64,000 bases of DNA, from assembly GCF_900101745.1 (NCBI RefSeq), contig NZ_FNAD01000007.1, positions 269,836 to 333,835 on the forward strand. Direction: 5' to 3'. The stretch is from Glycomyces harbinensis (GTDB taxonomy: Bacteria; Actinomycetota; Actinomycetes; Mycobacteriales; Micromonosporaceae). The notes under the pieces are model-generated. The model had not been told where the DNA came from, made no database searches, and saw only the letters and a program-made list of their open reading frames with translations. The position numbers and the translations under genes were made by a program. This document shows positions 10,476-20,569 of the stretch, in pieces (positions within the stretch are counted from its first letter, which is position 1; the number at the start of each line of letters is the position of its first letter).

Positions 10476-11777
10476 TCACCGACGCTCCCGTCGTAGGTTC
10501 AGGAAGTGCGCCGAGCAGGAGATGCACGGGTCGTAGTTGCGGATCGCCCGTTCGCATTCGGCCGTCAGCGCCGCGTCGTCCAGGTGGAGCCATCCTCCGG
10601 CGAGCAGACGCAGGTCCTCCTCGATCGCCGGCTGGATCTGCGAGGTCGGGGACACGATCTGGGCCTGCCGGATCAGGCCGTCGTCCCCTATGGCGTAGCG
10701 GTGGTAGAGGATGCCGCGCGGAGCCTCGGTCACGCCGTGGCCGACGCCGGCGCGCGGCGGGACCTCGACCGCGGGCCGCGCGGGAGGTTCGTACCGCCTC
10801 ACGATCCTGAGCGCCTCGTCGATCGCGTAGACCATCTCGACCGCCCGGACGACGATGCTCTGGAACGGGTTGACGCACCGCTCGCCCAGCCCGCCCGCGC
10901 GGGCCGCCTCCCGGGCCAGCGGCGAGAGCTTCGCTTGGTTGAGCGAGTACCGCGCCAGCGGGCCGGTCAGATACCGGAGGCCGAGGAGGCGTGCGTGCAG
11001 CGCCGTCGAGTGCGGCATCTGTTCCTGCTCGACGAAGTCGTTCCAGGCCGCCGGCGGGAACTCCCTCCCGGCTCCGGTGACCAGGTGCCCCCGCTCGATC
11101 GGGTAGGTCCCGGGCGCCGACATGGCCAAGAGCTCGTGTTCGCACTCGTAGTCGGGGAATTCGAGGGTCGAGGTCCATTCCACGGTCCGCAGCGCCTGGT
11201 CGAGGGCGGGCTCCAGGAGCTGACGCAGATGCTGGAGCTCGTCCGGGGTCGGCAGCCGGTAGAAGCCGCCCAGGCGGACGTTGACGGGGTGGATCGCCCG
11301 GCCCCCGATGATCTCCATGAGCTCGTTGCCAGCCTTCTTGAGCGCCAGGCCGGCCTCGACCAGCGCGCGGTCGATCTTGGCCAGTTCGATCGCGTCGGGC
11401 AGGCCCAGGAAGTCCGGGGCGTGGAGGAGGTAGATGTGCAGCGCGTGGCTCTCGATCCACTCGCCGCAGTACAGGAGGCGCCGCAGCGCCCAGATCGGTT
11501 CGGGGACCTGCACACCGCAGGCGTCCTCGATCGCCTGGCAACTGCTCATCTGGTAGGCGACAGGGCAGATACCGCAAATCCGGGCGGTGATGTCCGGCGG
11601 CTCGGAGTAGTTGCGGCCCACCAGGAATGATTCGAAGTAGCGGGGCGGCTCGTAGATGTTCAGCTCGGCCTCGACCACCGCCCCGTCCGAGACGCGCAGG
11701 CGCAGCGCGCCTTCGCCCTCGACCCGGGCCAATTCGTCCACGGCGACCAGCCGGTCGCCCGACCCTTTATGCGTCAT
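10476..11777 (-). CDS. hydA: Group 3b NiFe hydrogenase large (alpha) subunit
   Basis: Catalytic subunit of a cytoplasmic bidirectional hydrogenase, 433 residues. Both nickel-binding motifs are present: RICGICP (about residues 63-69) and the C-terminal DPCISCSAH (about 417-425). The latter is followed by a nine-residue tail FLNLRRERR that a maturation protease would remove after the histidine. The start ATG at 11777 has AAGGAG upstream and overlaps hydD by 11 bases. Gene order hydB-hydG-hydD-hydA is that of the NADP-linked sulfhydrogenase family (group 3b), which exchanges electrons between H2 and NAD(P)H. The operon's protease gene lies at 19319. Assignment to 3b rather than 3d rests on the beta and gamma partners. 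Confidence 0.95.
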   Translation of the reverse strand: MTHKGSGDRLVAVDELARVEGEGALRLRVSDGAVVEAELNIYEPPRYFESFLVGRNYSEPPDITARICGICPVAYQMSSCQAIEDACGVQVPEPIWALRRLLYCGEWIESHALHIYLLHAPDFLGLPDAIELAKIDRALVEAGLALKKAGNELMEIIGGRAIHPVNVRLGGFYRLPTPDELQHLRQLLEPALDQALRTVEWTSTLEFPDYECEHELLAMSAPGTYPIERGHLVTGAGREFPPAAWNDFVEQEQMPHSTALHARLLGLRYLTGPLARYSLNQAKLSPLAREAARAGGLGERCVNPFQSIVVRAVEMVYAIDEALRIVRRYEPPARPAVEVPPRAGVGHGVTEAPRGILYHRYAIGDDGLIRQAQIVSPTSQIQPAIEEDLRLLAGGWLHLDDAALTAECERAIRNYDPCISCSAHFLNLRRERR

Positions 11778-12552
11778 CGCCCGCTCCTTCCAGCTCGGTC
11801 GACACCGCCGCCGTCTGCGGCGCGGCGGCATTGTAGGTGCGCAGCATGCGCACGATGCCCGGGTCGTCCAGCCCTGCGCCGCGCAGCACCGGGATGAGCG
11901 CCTCGGGCCGGGTCGACCCGCTCGGTCCGAAGCAGCCGTAGCAGCCGCGCCCGTACGAGGGGCAGATCGCACCGCACCCGGCCTGGGTGATCGGGCCCAG
12001 GCAGGGCTCCCTCCCCTCCACGAGCAGGCAGGTCACGCCTCGGCGCTTGCAGTCGTTGCAGACCGACCCTTTCGGCAGGTCGGGTCTCCGTCCCTTCAGG
12101 AGCGCGGAGAGCAGGCCGACCAGCTGCCGCTTGTCGATCGGGCAGCCGCGCAGCTCGTAGTCCACGTCGACGTGCGTGGCGATGGGGGTGACGTGCTCCA
12201 GCGATGCCAGGAACTCCGGGTGGGGGTAGACGATCCGCTGGAACTCGCGCAGGTCGGCGAAGTTGCGCAGGGCCTGGATGCCGCCGCTCGTGGCGCACGC
12301 GCCGATGGCCACGAGGAGCCCGGACTCCTCCCGGATGCGCTTGATGCGCTCGACCTCGCGCGGGGTCGAGATCGAACCCTCGACCAGGGAGACGTCGAAG
12401 GGACCCGGAAGGTCCTTCCGCGTCGCCTCCGGGAAGTGCCTGATCTCAACGGCCTCGGCGACGGCCAGCAGCTCGTCCTCGCAGTCGAGGAGCGTCAACT
12501 GGCACCCGTCGCAGGAGGTGAACTTCCAAACGGCCAGTGTCGGACGGTTCAT
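11767..12552 (-). CDS. hydD: Group 3b NiFe hydrogenase small (delta) subunit
   Basis: Electron-transfer small subunit of 261 residues. Proximal cluster ligands appear in CDGCQLTLLDCEDELL (from about residue 14), GACATSGG and RGCPIDK. A long cysteine-rich C-terminal segment, CNDCKRRGVTCLL, then REPCLGPITQAGCGAICPS and GCYGCFGP, supplies further Fe-S centres. Like other group 3 small subunits it lacks a Tat leader and should be cytoplasmic. The ATG at 12552 overlaps the hydG stop (ATGA) and has GAGGAG five bases upstream, inside hydG. Confidence 0.94.
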   Translation of the reverse strand: MNRPTLAVWKFTSCDGCQLTLLDCEDELLAVAEAVEIRHFPEATRKDLPGPFDVSLVEGSISTPREVERIKRIREESGLLVAIGACATSGGIQALRNFADLREFQRIVYPHPEFLASLEHVTPIATHVDVDYELRGCPIDKRQLVGLLSALLKGRRPDLPKGSVCNDCKRRGVTCLLVEGREPCLGPITQAGCGAICPSYGRGCYGCFGPSGSTRPEALIPVLRGAGLDDPGIVRMLRTYNAAAPQTAAVSTELEGAGDDA

Positions 12553-13415
12553 CACAGCTCCTCGACGTCGAGCAGGTCGGCCACGTGGTCCCAGCGGCGC
12601 ACCGGCCCCTGGCGACACAGCAGGTACGGGCCGAGCTGGCAGTGGCCGCACCAGCCCACGCCGCACTGCATGTTGCGTTCCAGCGAGACCTGGATCGACT
12701 CGGCGGGCACGCCGCGTTCGACCAGCGCCCCGGCGCAGACGCGGATCATGATCTCGGGCCCGCAGAGGAACGCGGTGGTCCGCTCGGGGGCGATCGCGGT
12801 CTCCTCCAGCGGGCCGGTGATCAGCCCGACCCGGCCGTCCCACGTGTCGGCGGGACGGTCGAGTGTCGCCGCCACCGTCATGTCGCCGCGGCGGGCCCAG
12901 GCATCGATCAGATAGGGGTACAGCAGGTCCGCGTGCGTGCGCGCGCCCACTAGCAGGTGGAATCCGCGAAAGCGGTCGCGGCGGGCCAGAGCGGCCAGGA
13001 CGAGCGGGCGCAGCGGCGCCAGCCCGATGCCGCCGGCGACGACGAGCAGGTCGCCGCCGGCGGCGGGCAGGCACCATCCCTTCCCGAAGGGCCCTCGTAC
13101 GCCGATCCGCCGCCCGGCCTCGGCGCCGCAGAGCGCCGCCGAGACCGCGCCGACGGCGCGGATCGTCTGGACGATCCGGCCGTCGCGCCGGTCGGCGTCG
13201 CCGCTGACCGACACCGGGATCTCACCGATGCCCGCGACGGAGAGCATCGTGAACTGGCCCGGCGCGAAGGGCGGCACGGCCTCGCGGCCCGAAGGCAGGA
13301 GGGTCAACGTGACAGTGTCGCGGGTTTCGCGGCGGTGGTCGAACACCGTGTACGGGACCGGCGCCATGGCCGTCGCCCGTACCGTCCGCTTCGGGTCGAG
13401 GGCCGCCGGGATCAT
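12552..13415 (-). CDS. hydG: Group 3b hydrogenase gamma subunit (FAD/NAD(P)H diaphorase with 2Fe-2S)
   Basis: A 287-residue ferredoxin-NADP reductase-like subunit. The flavin fold is recognised by PPFAPGQFTMLSV (near residue 48), and the nucleotide fold by VVAGGIGLAPLRPLVLAAL (near 120). A C-terminal cysteine set, MQCGVGWCGHCQLGPYLLC, matches the 2Fe-2S site of dihydroorotate dehydrogenase B-type electron-transfer proteins. It should link the hydrogenase to NAD(P)H. The start ATG at 13415 overlaps hydB by four bases. Here hydG means the sulfhydrogenase gamma subunit, not the FeFe-hydrogenase maturase of the same symbol. Confidence 0.93.
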   Translation of the reverse strand: MIPAALDPKRTVRATAMAPVPYTVFDHRRETRDTVTLTLLPSGREAVPPFAPGQFTMLSVAGIGEIPVSVSGDADRRDGRIVQTIRAVGAVSAALCGAEAGRRIGVRGPFGKGWCLPAAGGDLLVVAGGIGLAPLRPLVLAALARRDRFRGFHLLVGARTHADLLYPYLIDAWARRGDMTVAATLDRPADTWDGRVGLITGPLEETAIAPERTTAFLCGPEIMIRVCAGALVERGVPAESIQVSLERNMQCGVGWCGHCQLGPYLLCRQGPVRRWDHVADLLDVEEL

Positions 13416-14500
13416 GGCGCTTCCTCCTTCTCCGCGAGCGCGGCGGCCTCGGCGGTGAGGTCGATGCCGGCTGGGCACCACGCGATGCAGCGCCCGCAGC
13501 CGACGCAACCGGATGTCCCGAACTGGTCGTACCAGGTCGAGAGTTTGTGGCTCATCCACTGCCGGTACCGCGAACCGACCGTCTCGCGGACCGGTCCGCC
13601 GTGGACGAACGAGAAGTCGGGGTCGAAGCACGAGCCCCACCGCTGCCAGCGCTCGGCGTGGTCGCCCTCGAGATCCGTGGTGTCCTCGACGGTGGTGCAG
13701 AAGCAGGTGGGGCACACCATGGTGCAGTTGGCGCACGCCAGGCAGCGGTTCGCGACCTCCTCCCAGTGATCGGACCTGCGGGCCCGGACCAGCAGCCCGC
13801 GCAAGTCGACCTCGGGCATGGTGCGCCCCATCGAGTCGGCCGCGTCGTCGAGCGCTTGGAGTCCCGCGGCGATCTCGCCGCCGCTGGCGCGGCGGTGGCT
13901 GAGGCGGTCCATCATCTCCTCGCCGGCGACCGATCCGGCGCTGATGAGGAAGCGGTGCTCGTGGCCGGTGCGCTCGGTGAGGACCAGGTCGTAGCCGCGG
14001 TCGGCCTTCGGCCCGATGCCCATTGACGCGCAGAAGCAGGTCGAGCCGGGTTCGACGCAGTTGACGGCGACCACGAAGATCTCGTCGCGGCGGGCGAGGT
14101 AGCGCTCGTCCGGGTGCGGCGCGGCGCCGAGGACGCCGTCCAGAACCGCGAGGGCGGCGAGGTCGCAGGGTCGCGTGCCCAGGAAGGCGTAGCGGTGGAC
14201 GGTCTCGGGGCCGTCCAGGCGCTGGCGCGGCGGATGGACGAACTGCTTCCACGACTGCGGTCCGGCCGAGTGGTTGAAGACGGCGCGGTCGCCGCGCCGG
14301 CGGAGCCGGTAGCGTCCGGCGTCGGTGTCGACGCCGATCCCGTCGGGGAGGTCCGCTCCATTGGCGAGTTCGGCGAGGACGATAGCGTCGCCCCGCACGG
14401 TGGGTCCGATGACGGTGTAGCCGTCGGCGCGCAGCAGTTTGACGAGCTGGTCGAGGCCGGCGCGGTCGATGACCTCGGGTGGCGGGTGGTCGAAGAGCAT
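13412..14500 (-). CDS. hydB: Group 3b hydrogenase beta subunit (two 4Fe-4S clusters)
   Basis: A 362-residue iron-sulfur subunit of the sulfhydrogenase family. Two ferredoxin-like motifs lie near the C-terminus: CLACANCTMVCPTCFC (about 255-270) and CVGCGRCIAWCPAGID (about 335-350). Upstream, FLGTRPCDLAALAVLDGVL and CVEPGSTCFCASMG carry further conserved cysteines. In characterised relatives this subunit carries electrons between the gamma diaphorase and the small subunit, and has been linked to sulfur reduction. The start ATG at 14500 has GGAGG eight bases upstream. It begins the structural part of the operon, 14 bases after hypE. Confidence 0.92.
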   Translation of the reverse strand: MLFDHPPPEVIDRAGLDQLVKLLRADGYTVIGPTVRGDAIVLAELANGADLPDGIGVDTDAGRYRLRRRGDRAVFNHSAGPQSWKQFVHPPRQRLDGPETVHRYAFLGTRPCDLAALAVLDGVLGAAPHPDERYLARRDEIFVVAVNCVEPGSTCFCASMGIGPKADRGYDLVLTERTGHEHRFLISAGSVAGEEMMDRLSHRRASGGEIAAGLQALDDAADSMGRTMPEVDLRGLLVRARRSDHWEEVANRCLACANCTMVCPTCFCTTVEDTTDLEGDHAERWQRWGSCFDPDFSFVHGGPVRETVGSRYRQWMSHKLSTWYDQFGTSGCVGCGRCIAWCPAGIDLTAEAAALAEKEEAP

Positions 14501-14514
14501 GGTGCCGCCTCCGT

Positions 14515-15554
14515 TCAGCAGATCCTGGGCAGTTGCTCGCCCAGGGGCATGTCGACGATGCGGGTGGCGCCGAGGGCGGTCCGCGCGGTGACGCGGCCGA
14601 CGTGCGTGTTCGTCACGACGCCGATCCGATGGGCGCCTCGGCCTTCGGGCCGGGCGCGCATCGCGGTGAGCACGTCGTCGGCCGCGTCGGGGGCGACGAC
14701 GGCGACGAGAGTGCCTTCGCAGGCGAGGTGGAACGGGTCGATACCGAGCACGTCGCAGATCGCGGCGACCTGGTCGGGGACGGCGACGGCGGATTCGTCG
14801 ATCGCGATGCCCACCCCTGAGGCGAACGCGAGCTCGTTGAGGACGGCGGCGATCCCTCCGCGGGTGGCGTCGCGCAGTACGTGCACGTCGCGTCCGGCCG
14901 CGGTGATCATGTCCTCCACCATCGTGTTCAGTGCGCACGAGTCCGATCGGAGGTCGAAGGCGAAGCCTTCGCGGGCGGCCATGACAGCCGCGCCGTGGCG
15001 GCCGACCGGACCGGAGACGAGCACGGCGTCGCCGGGGTCGGCCCCGGCGGCGGTGACCACGGCGCCCGGTAGGAGTTCGCCGATCCCGGTGGTGTTGATG
15101 TAGATCCCATCCGCGCCGCCGCGTTCGACCACCTTGGTGTCGCCGGTGACGATGGCGACGCCGGCCCCAGCGGCGGCGCATGCGGCGGAGGCGGTGATGC
15201 GGGCGAGGTCGGCGACGGGGAAGCCCTCCTCGACGATGTAGGCGAGGGTGAGGGCGACGGGCCGCGCCCCGCGCATGGCCACGTCGTTGACGGTGCCGTG
15301 CACCGCGAGCGATCCGATGTCGCCGCCGGGGAAGTCGTGCGGCGTGACCACGAAGCTGTCGGTGGAGACCACCACCCCGACACCGTCGACGGCGACGACG
15401 GCGGCGTCCTCGGCGACCGGGTCGGCGCCGATGATCGGGCCGATCACGGTGTCGAGGAGCTCGGCGAAGAGCCGCCCGCCCGCGCCGTGCCCCATGAGGA
15501 CGGCGTCGGTGTCGGTGCGGGGCAGCGGGCAGGTGGCGGTGAGCGGGTCGGTCG

Positions 15555-15558
<4 letters not shown>
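14515..15558 (-). CDS. hypE: Hydrogenase maturation factor HypE
   Basis: HypE dehydrates the carbamoyl group on its C-terminal cysteine to a cyano ligand, which is passed to the iron of the NiFe centre. The 347-residue protein ends in PRIC, the required C-terminal cysteine. AIR-synthase-like ATP motifs are present: MGHGAGGRL near residue 22, [30 protein letters not shown] and [14 protein letters not shown]. The start ATG at 15558 overlaps hypD by four bases. It works with HypF, encoded at the head of the same operon. Confidence 0.95.
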
Positions 15559-16639
<1,081 letters not shown>

Positions 16640-16643
<4 letters not shown>

Positions 16644-16891
16644 CGCTCCACCCCCAGTTCGGCCTCCAGGGCCCCCGGCAGCGCCCGGATGACGGCGAGG
16701 GTGCGGGCGGCCTCGTCGGGCCGGATCAGGCTGATCGCGAAGCCCACGTGGACCACCACGAAGTCGCCGACCACCGCTTCCGGGGTGTAGACGAGGCACA
16801 CCTCGCGCCGCACGCCTCCGAAATCGACAGTGCCCATCGGAGGGACGCCGCCGTCGGCCGCGATGATCTCGCCGGGAATGCCCAGGCACAT
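16640..16891 (-). CDS. hypC: Hydrogenase assembly chaperone HypC
   Basis: An 83-residue HypC/HybG chaperone. The essential N-terminal Met-Cys is present in MCLGIPGEI, followed by the typical [16 protein letters not shown] and [15 protein letters not shown]. HypC binds HypD and later the large subunit precursor. The start overlaps the hypF stop by four bases (ATGA), with a G-rich ribosome site inside hypF. Confidence 0.95.
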
Positions 16892-19176
16892 CACGACGCC
16901 CCCTGCCTTGCGAGGCGGGCTGCCAGGATCGCGACCTGCCCGTACGCGATCCCGCCGTCCCCGGGCGGAACGCGCTCCCCGAGGTAGACCTCGAACCCCT
17001 GGCCGCGCAGGAGGTCCATGAGTCCTTCGGCGAGGATGCGGTTGGCGAACACCCCGCCGCCCAGGCACACCCGATCGGTGCCGGCGCGATCGGCGGTGAT
17101 CATCACCAAGGTCGCGGTGGCCTCGACGATCGCTGCGTGGAAGCGGGCGGCGACCTGCCCGATCGGCCGGGTGCGGGCCTCGACGAGCAAGGCCTGCAAG
17201 GTCACGGCCGGGTCGAGGACCCATAGGCCGTCGCGCCGGGTGATCTGCCATGGCAACGCCCTGCCGCCGTGGTCGCGCGCGGCGGCCTCCAGACGCATCG
17301 CCGCCTCCCCCTCGAAGGTGTTGTCGTCGCACAGGCCCAGCAGGCTCGCAGCGGCGTCGAAGAGCCGGCCGGCGCTGGAGATCCGCGGCGAGTGCACCCC
17401 GCGTTCGATCATGCGGCGGATGAGGGCGACCTCTTGCCCGTCCATCTGGTTGAGGAAGCCCCTGGCGTAGCCCAGATCGACCTTGCCCAGGCCCGGCTCG
17501 GGGCCGAACAGGTATCCCATGGCCATGCGAGCAGGGCGTTCGGCCGCGCGCTCGCCGCCGGGCATCGGGGCCATCGCGAAGCGACCGGTGCGCTCGAAAC
17601 CCGTGTAGTCGGCGACCATGACCTCGCCGCCCCACAGCTCGCCGTCCGAGCCGTATCCGAGGCCGTCGTACGCGACTCCGACGAACGGGGCGGGCACGCC
17701 GTGCTCGGCGGCGCAGGCGACGACGTGGGCGTGGTGGTGCTGCACGCCAACGCGGTCGAGTCCCTTGAGTCCTTCGGCGTACTGCGTGGACAGATACCCG
17801 GGGTGCAGGTCGTGTGCGACCGCGACCGGATCGGCCCCGCAAAGGCGGCTCAGACGGTCGACCGTGCCGGTGAAGGATGCGAACGCCTGGGCGCTGGCGA
17901 GGTCCCCGTTGTGCGGTCCGAGGACGGCCTGGTCGGCGACCGCCAGTGCGCACGTGTGCTTGCGCTGCGCCCCGACCGCGAGCAGCGGCTTCGCGACCAT
18001 GTCTGGAATTGGGATCGGAGCCGGAGCATACCCGCGGGCGCGGCGCAGCAGCCGCGGCCTGCCGTCGACGACCTGTGCCACGGAGTCGTCATAGCGCGCC
18101 GCGATCGGCCTGTCGTGGGCGAGGATCCCGTCCACGGAAGGGCCGAGCTTGAAGGCGATCTCGTCGTCGACGATCATGGGCTCCCCGCGGAGGTTGGCGC
18201 TGGAGACCACCAGAGGACGGTCGAGATCGGTCAGGAGCAGGTGGTGGAGGGGGCTGTACGGCAGAAACAGGCCGATGCGGTCCGATCCGGGTGCCAGCTG
18301 CCGCGGCAGCGACCCGCGCGACTCGGCCAGCACGATCGGCCGCGCCGCCTCGCGCATGAGCCGCAGTTCGGCGTCCGAGAGCCGGGCGGCGGCCATCGCG
18401 CCGCCGACGTCGGGCACCATCACCGCGAGCGCCTTGACAGGGCGGGACTTGACGGCTCGGACCCGCGCGATCGCGTCCTCATCCGCGGCATCGCAGACCA
18501 GCTGGTAGCCGCCCACGCCCTTGACCGCGATCAAGCCTCCGGCGGCGACAGTGCGGACGGCGGCGGCGAGCGCCGCCCCCTCCTCGGACCCGCCGCTCCA
18601 ACTCAGGCGGGGACCGCAGGCCGGGCAGGCGATCGGCTCGGCGTGGAAGCGCCGGTCGGCGGGGTTCTCGTACTCTCCGCGGCAGTCCGGGCACAGGGTG
18701 AAGCGCCGCATCGTGGTGCGCTCCCTGTCGTAGGGGAGGGCCTCGACGACACTGGCCCTGGGCCCGCACGAGGAACAGTTGAGGAACGGGTACCGGTAGC
18801 GGCGGTCGCCGGGATCGAACAGCTCGAGGAGGCAGTCGTCGCAGGTCGCCAGATCGGGGGTAAGGCCGTGCGCCGCCGTTCGCGCGGCCACCGAGGGACC
18901 GATCGAGAACCGCTTCCCGACCTGGGCGTCGAACGGGGTGCTGACCATCGTCGTGATGACCGCTCCCGGCGGTGTCTCGCGCGGCAGCCGGTTCATGAAG
19001 GACTCCAGGTCCTCGTTCGAACCGAGGGCCTCGATGACCACGTCGCCGCCGGCGTTGTAGACCTGCCCGGCGATGCCGCAGTCGCGGGCCAGACGGTAGA
19101 CGTAGGGGCGGAAGCCCACACCCTGCACGATGCCGTGCAGCTCGATGCGTTGCGCCGTGCGCTCAGCGGTCCTCAT
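16891..19176 (-). CDS. hypF: Carbamoyltransferase HypF
   Basis: HypF uses carbamoyl phosphate and ATP to carbamoylate the HypE C-terminal cysteine. The 761-residue protein has the full domain set. An acylphosphatase domain comes first ([16 protein letters not shown], about 17-32). Two zinc fingers follow (CDDC with CSSCGPR, and CPDC with CPACGP, about 105-200), then a YrdC-like domain. The Kae1-like part shows [42 protein letters not shown] and [15 protein letters not shown]. The ATG at 19176 is preferred over the GTG at 19182 because GGGAGG lies five bases before the ATG and overlaps the GTG. It is the promoter-proximal gene of the hyp-hyd operon. Confidence 0.95.
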   Translation of the reverse strand: MRTAERTAQRIELHGIVQGVGFRPYVYRLARDCGIAGQVYNAGGDVVIEALGSNEDLESFMNRLPRETPPGAVITTMVSTPFDAQVGKRFSIGPSVAARTAAHGLTPDLATCDDCLLELFDPGDRRYRYPFLNCSSCGPRASVVEALPYDRERTTMRRFTLCPDCRGEYENPADRRFHAEPIACPACGPRLSWSGGSEEGAALAAAVRTVAAGGLIAVKGVGGYQLVCDAADEDAIARVRAVKSRPVKALAVMVPDVGGAMAAARLSDAELRLMREAARPIVLAESRGSLPRQLAPGSDRIGLFLPYSPLHHLLLTDLDRPLVVSSANLRGEPMIVDDEIAFKLGPSVDGILAHDRPIAARYDDSVAQVVDGRPRLLRRARGYAPAPIPIPDMVAKPLLAVGAQRKHTCALAVADQAVLGPHNGDLASAQAFASFTGTVDRLSRLCGADPVAVAHDLHPGYLSTQYAEGLKGLDRVGVQHHHAHVVACAAEHGVPAPFVGVAYDGLGYGSDGELWGGEVMVADYTGFERTGRFAMAPMPGGERAAERPARMAMGYLFGPEPGLGKVDLGYARGFLNQMDGQEVALIRRMIERGVHSPRISSAGRLFDAAASLLGLCDDNTFEGEAAMRLEAAARDHGGRALPWQITRRDGLWVLDPAVTLQALLVEARTRPIGQVAARFHAAIVEATATLVMITADRAGTDRVCLGGGVFANRILAEGLMDLLRGQGFEVYLGERVPPGDGGIAYGQVAILAARLARQGAS

Positions 19177-19251
19177 GGGCACCTCCCGTCCGTCATCTCG
19201 AGCATCGCCGCGGCGCGCGTCCCGCGCACGGGTCCTGGTACCCCTCTGACC

Positions 19252-19265
19252 GGGACGTTCGGCCT
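19252..19265. promoter_or_regulatory. Putative DosR/DevR box between hypF and the hydrogenase protease gene
   Basis: GGGACGTTCGGCCT fits the GGGAC-N4-GNCCC style of the mycobacterial DosR/DevR dormancy box, with one end base off. It lies about 76 bases upstream of hypF and 54 upstream of the protease ATG, so it could serve both. A weaker palindromic element, GGGTCCTGGTACCCC, lies at 19230-19244. The regulator itself is not in the window. Confidence 0.6.
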
Positions 19266-19318
19266 GCGCCGCATGGACTCAGCCGACTTACCGTGGCCTC
19301 AAGGGGAAGGAGACCGCC

Positions 19319-19822
19319 ATGCGACCCGTGGTGATCATCGGAGTCGGAAACGTCTACCGGCGGGATGACGGTGTGGGCGTGGCCGTGGTGCAGCGACTGC
19401 GCGAGACAGGGCTGCCGGACTGGGTCACGAGCGCGGTGTCGGACGGCGAGCCCGCCCAGCTCGTGGAGTTGTGGTCGCGGACCGAACTCGCGATCGTGGT
19501 CGACGCGCTGGCGGTGCGCGCGGCGATTCCAGGGGCCGTTCACCGGATCGAGATCGACGCGGTCGAAGGGGTTCACGCCCCCTCGGCGAGTTCGCACGGG
19601 CTCGGCCTGGGCACCGCGGCGCGGCTCGCACGCGAACTCGGTCGGCTCCCCGAGCGGCTCATCGTCTACGCGGTGGAGATCAGCGAATACGCCTTCGGCG
19701 ACCGTATGTCCCCGGCGGTCGCATCGGCGGCCGAGCACATCGCCGAACACGTCGAAGCCGACCTCGCCGACTTCGAAGCGGCACTCCGATCGCTTCCGCC
19801 GGTCGCGACCGGAGAACGGTGA
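19319..19822 (+). CDS. Hydrogenase maturation protease (HyaD/HycI family)
   Basis: A 167-residue nickel-dependent endopeptidase that would trim the C-terminal tail of HydA after nickel insertion. The N-terminus IIGVGNVYRRDDGVGVAVV is the family signature, with the Asp/Glu metal ligands expected at RRDDG and in VVDALA (near 60). The third ligand is probably in the SSHGLGLGTAARLA segment. It diverges from hypF, 142 bases apart, with AAGGAG upstream. Placing the protease beside the operon and giving it a possible shared box supports co-regulation. Confidence 0.9.
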   Translation: MRPVVIIGVGNVYRRDDGVGVAVVQRLRETGLPDWVTSAVSDGEPAQLVELWSRTELAIVVDALAVRAAIPGAVHRIEIDAVEGVHAPSASSHGLGLGTAARLARELGRLPERLIVYAVEISEYAFGDRMSPAVASAAEHIAEHVEADLADFEAALRSLPPVATGER

Positions 19823-19978
19823 GACCCCGAACCGGGCAGGCTCCTCGGCTGTCGCAAGGGGACCGCTCGCCGCTCGACCTCGCCTGTTCGACCCGCTTCT
19901 TGATCGCGGTCCGAAGGCGGCAGAGGAAAGGCGGCCATCGCTCATTTCAGAGCACGGCCGCCTGACGGTCCAGCATCG

Positions 19979-20233
19979 TCATTGCGGTGCCGGACCACCC
20001 CTGGCGAGGAGATCGACTGCCCGCGTGTAGGCGTCGGCGTCGATTTCGCCTTGCGCGAACCGGCGGTCGAGGATCTCCCGCGCGGTTTCGGGAGCCCGGC
20101 GATCGACGGCGACCGCCCCGCGCCGCCCTGCCACGGCGACGGCGGCCCAAATTATTGTCGCGATCAGAGCGATCCACAGCAGCGACATCACGACCATTCC
20201 CCAGCCGCTCGACCCGTTCCCGTACATCATCAT
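19979..20233 (-). CDS. Small SHOCT-domain membrane protein
   Basis: An 84-residue protein. One strong transmembrane helix (about residues 14-36, WGMVVMSLLWIALIATIIWA) follows a short Gly/Ser-rich N-terminus. The C-terminus ILDRRFAQGEIDADAY is a SHOCT (short C-terminal) motif. Three consecutive ATG codons start it; the first (20233) has AAGGAG six bases upstream. SHOCT peptides are often found in hypoxia or stress regulons of actinobacteria, but no biochemical role is known. A GGGACTATCGGCCG box lies 64 bases upstream. Confidence 0.85.
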   Translation of the reverse strand: MMMYGNGSSGWGMVVMSLLWIALIATIIWAAVAVAGRRGAVAVDRRAPETAREILDRRFAQGEIDADAYTRAVDLLARGGPAPQ

Positions 20234-20296
20234 CGACAACTCCTTCCAGTCCACCGCTCGGTGGACGGCTCGCCCGCCCGCGGCCAGGACGTCGAA

Positions 20297-20310
20297 CGGC
20301 CGATAGTCCC
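20297..20310 (-). promoter_or_regulatory. Putative DosR/DevR box upstream of the SHOCT gene
   Basis: Reading the minus strand gives GGGACTATCGGCCG, a close match to the GGGACTWWNGNCCC consensus of the DosR/DevR response regulator. It is 64-77 bases upstream of the minus-strand start at 20233. Confidence 0.65.
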
Positions 20311-20398
20311 GGCCGTCACGAGGGTCTTCCGCGATCCGGTTGCCTATCACCCTCGGCCGAGCCGCACTGGTTCGCCAGAGTCGAACGGCTCCTCGAAG

Positions 20399-20412
20399 GG
20401 GACGTCGGTCCC
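20399..20412. promoter_or_regulatory. Putative DosR/DevR box 1 upstream of the DoxX gene
   Basis: GGGAC-GTCG-GTCCC has perfect five-base inverted arms in the DosR spacing. It is about 158 bases upstream of 20570 and 61 bases from a second perfect box. Confidence 0.65.
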
Positions 20413-20459
20413 GTACGACCGCGTTCACGGACGCGCGGCCCATGCGCGCGGCGCGGGTC

Positions 20460-20473
20460 GGGACGTTCGTCCC
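20460..20473. promoter_or_regulatory. Putative DosR/DevR box 2 upstream of the DoxX gene
   Basis: GGGAC-GTTC-GTCCC has perfect five-base inverted arms with a four-base centre. It is about 97 bases upstream of the start at 20570. Three such boxes lie in this 336-base divergent region. Confidence 0.7.
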
Positions 20474-20569
20474 CGCACCTCACACCCTCCGGCCTCTCGA
20501 ATCGGAGCCGAACCGGCAGTTTGATGGAACTGTCACCGGAAGCGGTGGCCGACTCGAAAGGATTGCGAA

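Noticed and set aside
12552..13415. Interpreting hydG as the FeFe-hydrogenase radical SAM maturase of the same name
   Set aside because: No radical SAM CxxxCxxC motif; it has a ferredoxin-reductase fold with a 2Fe-2S tail, the sulfhydrogenase gamma subunit.
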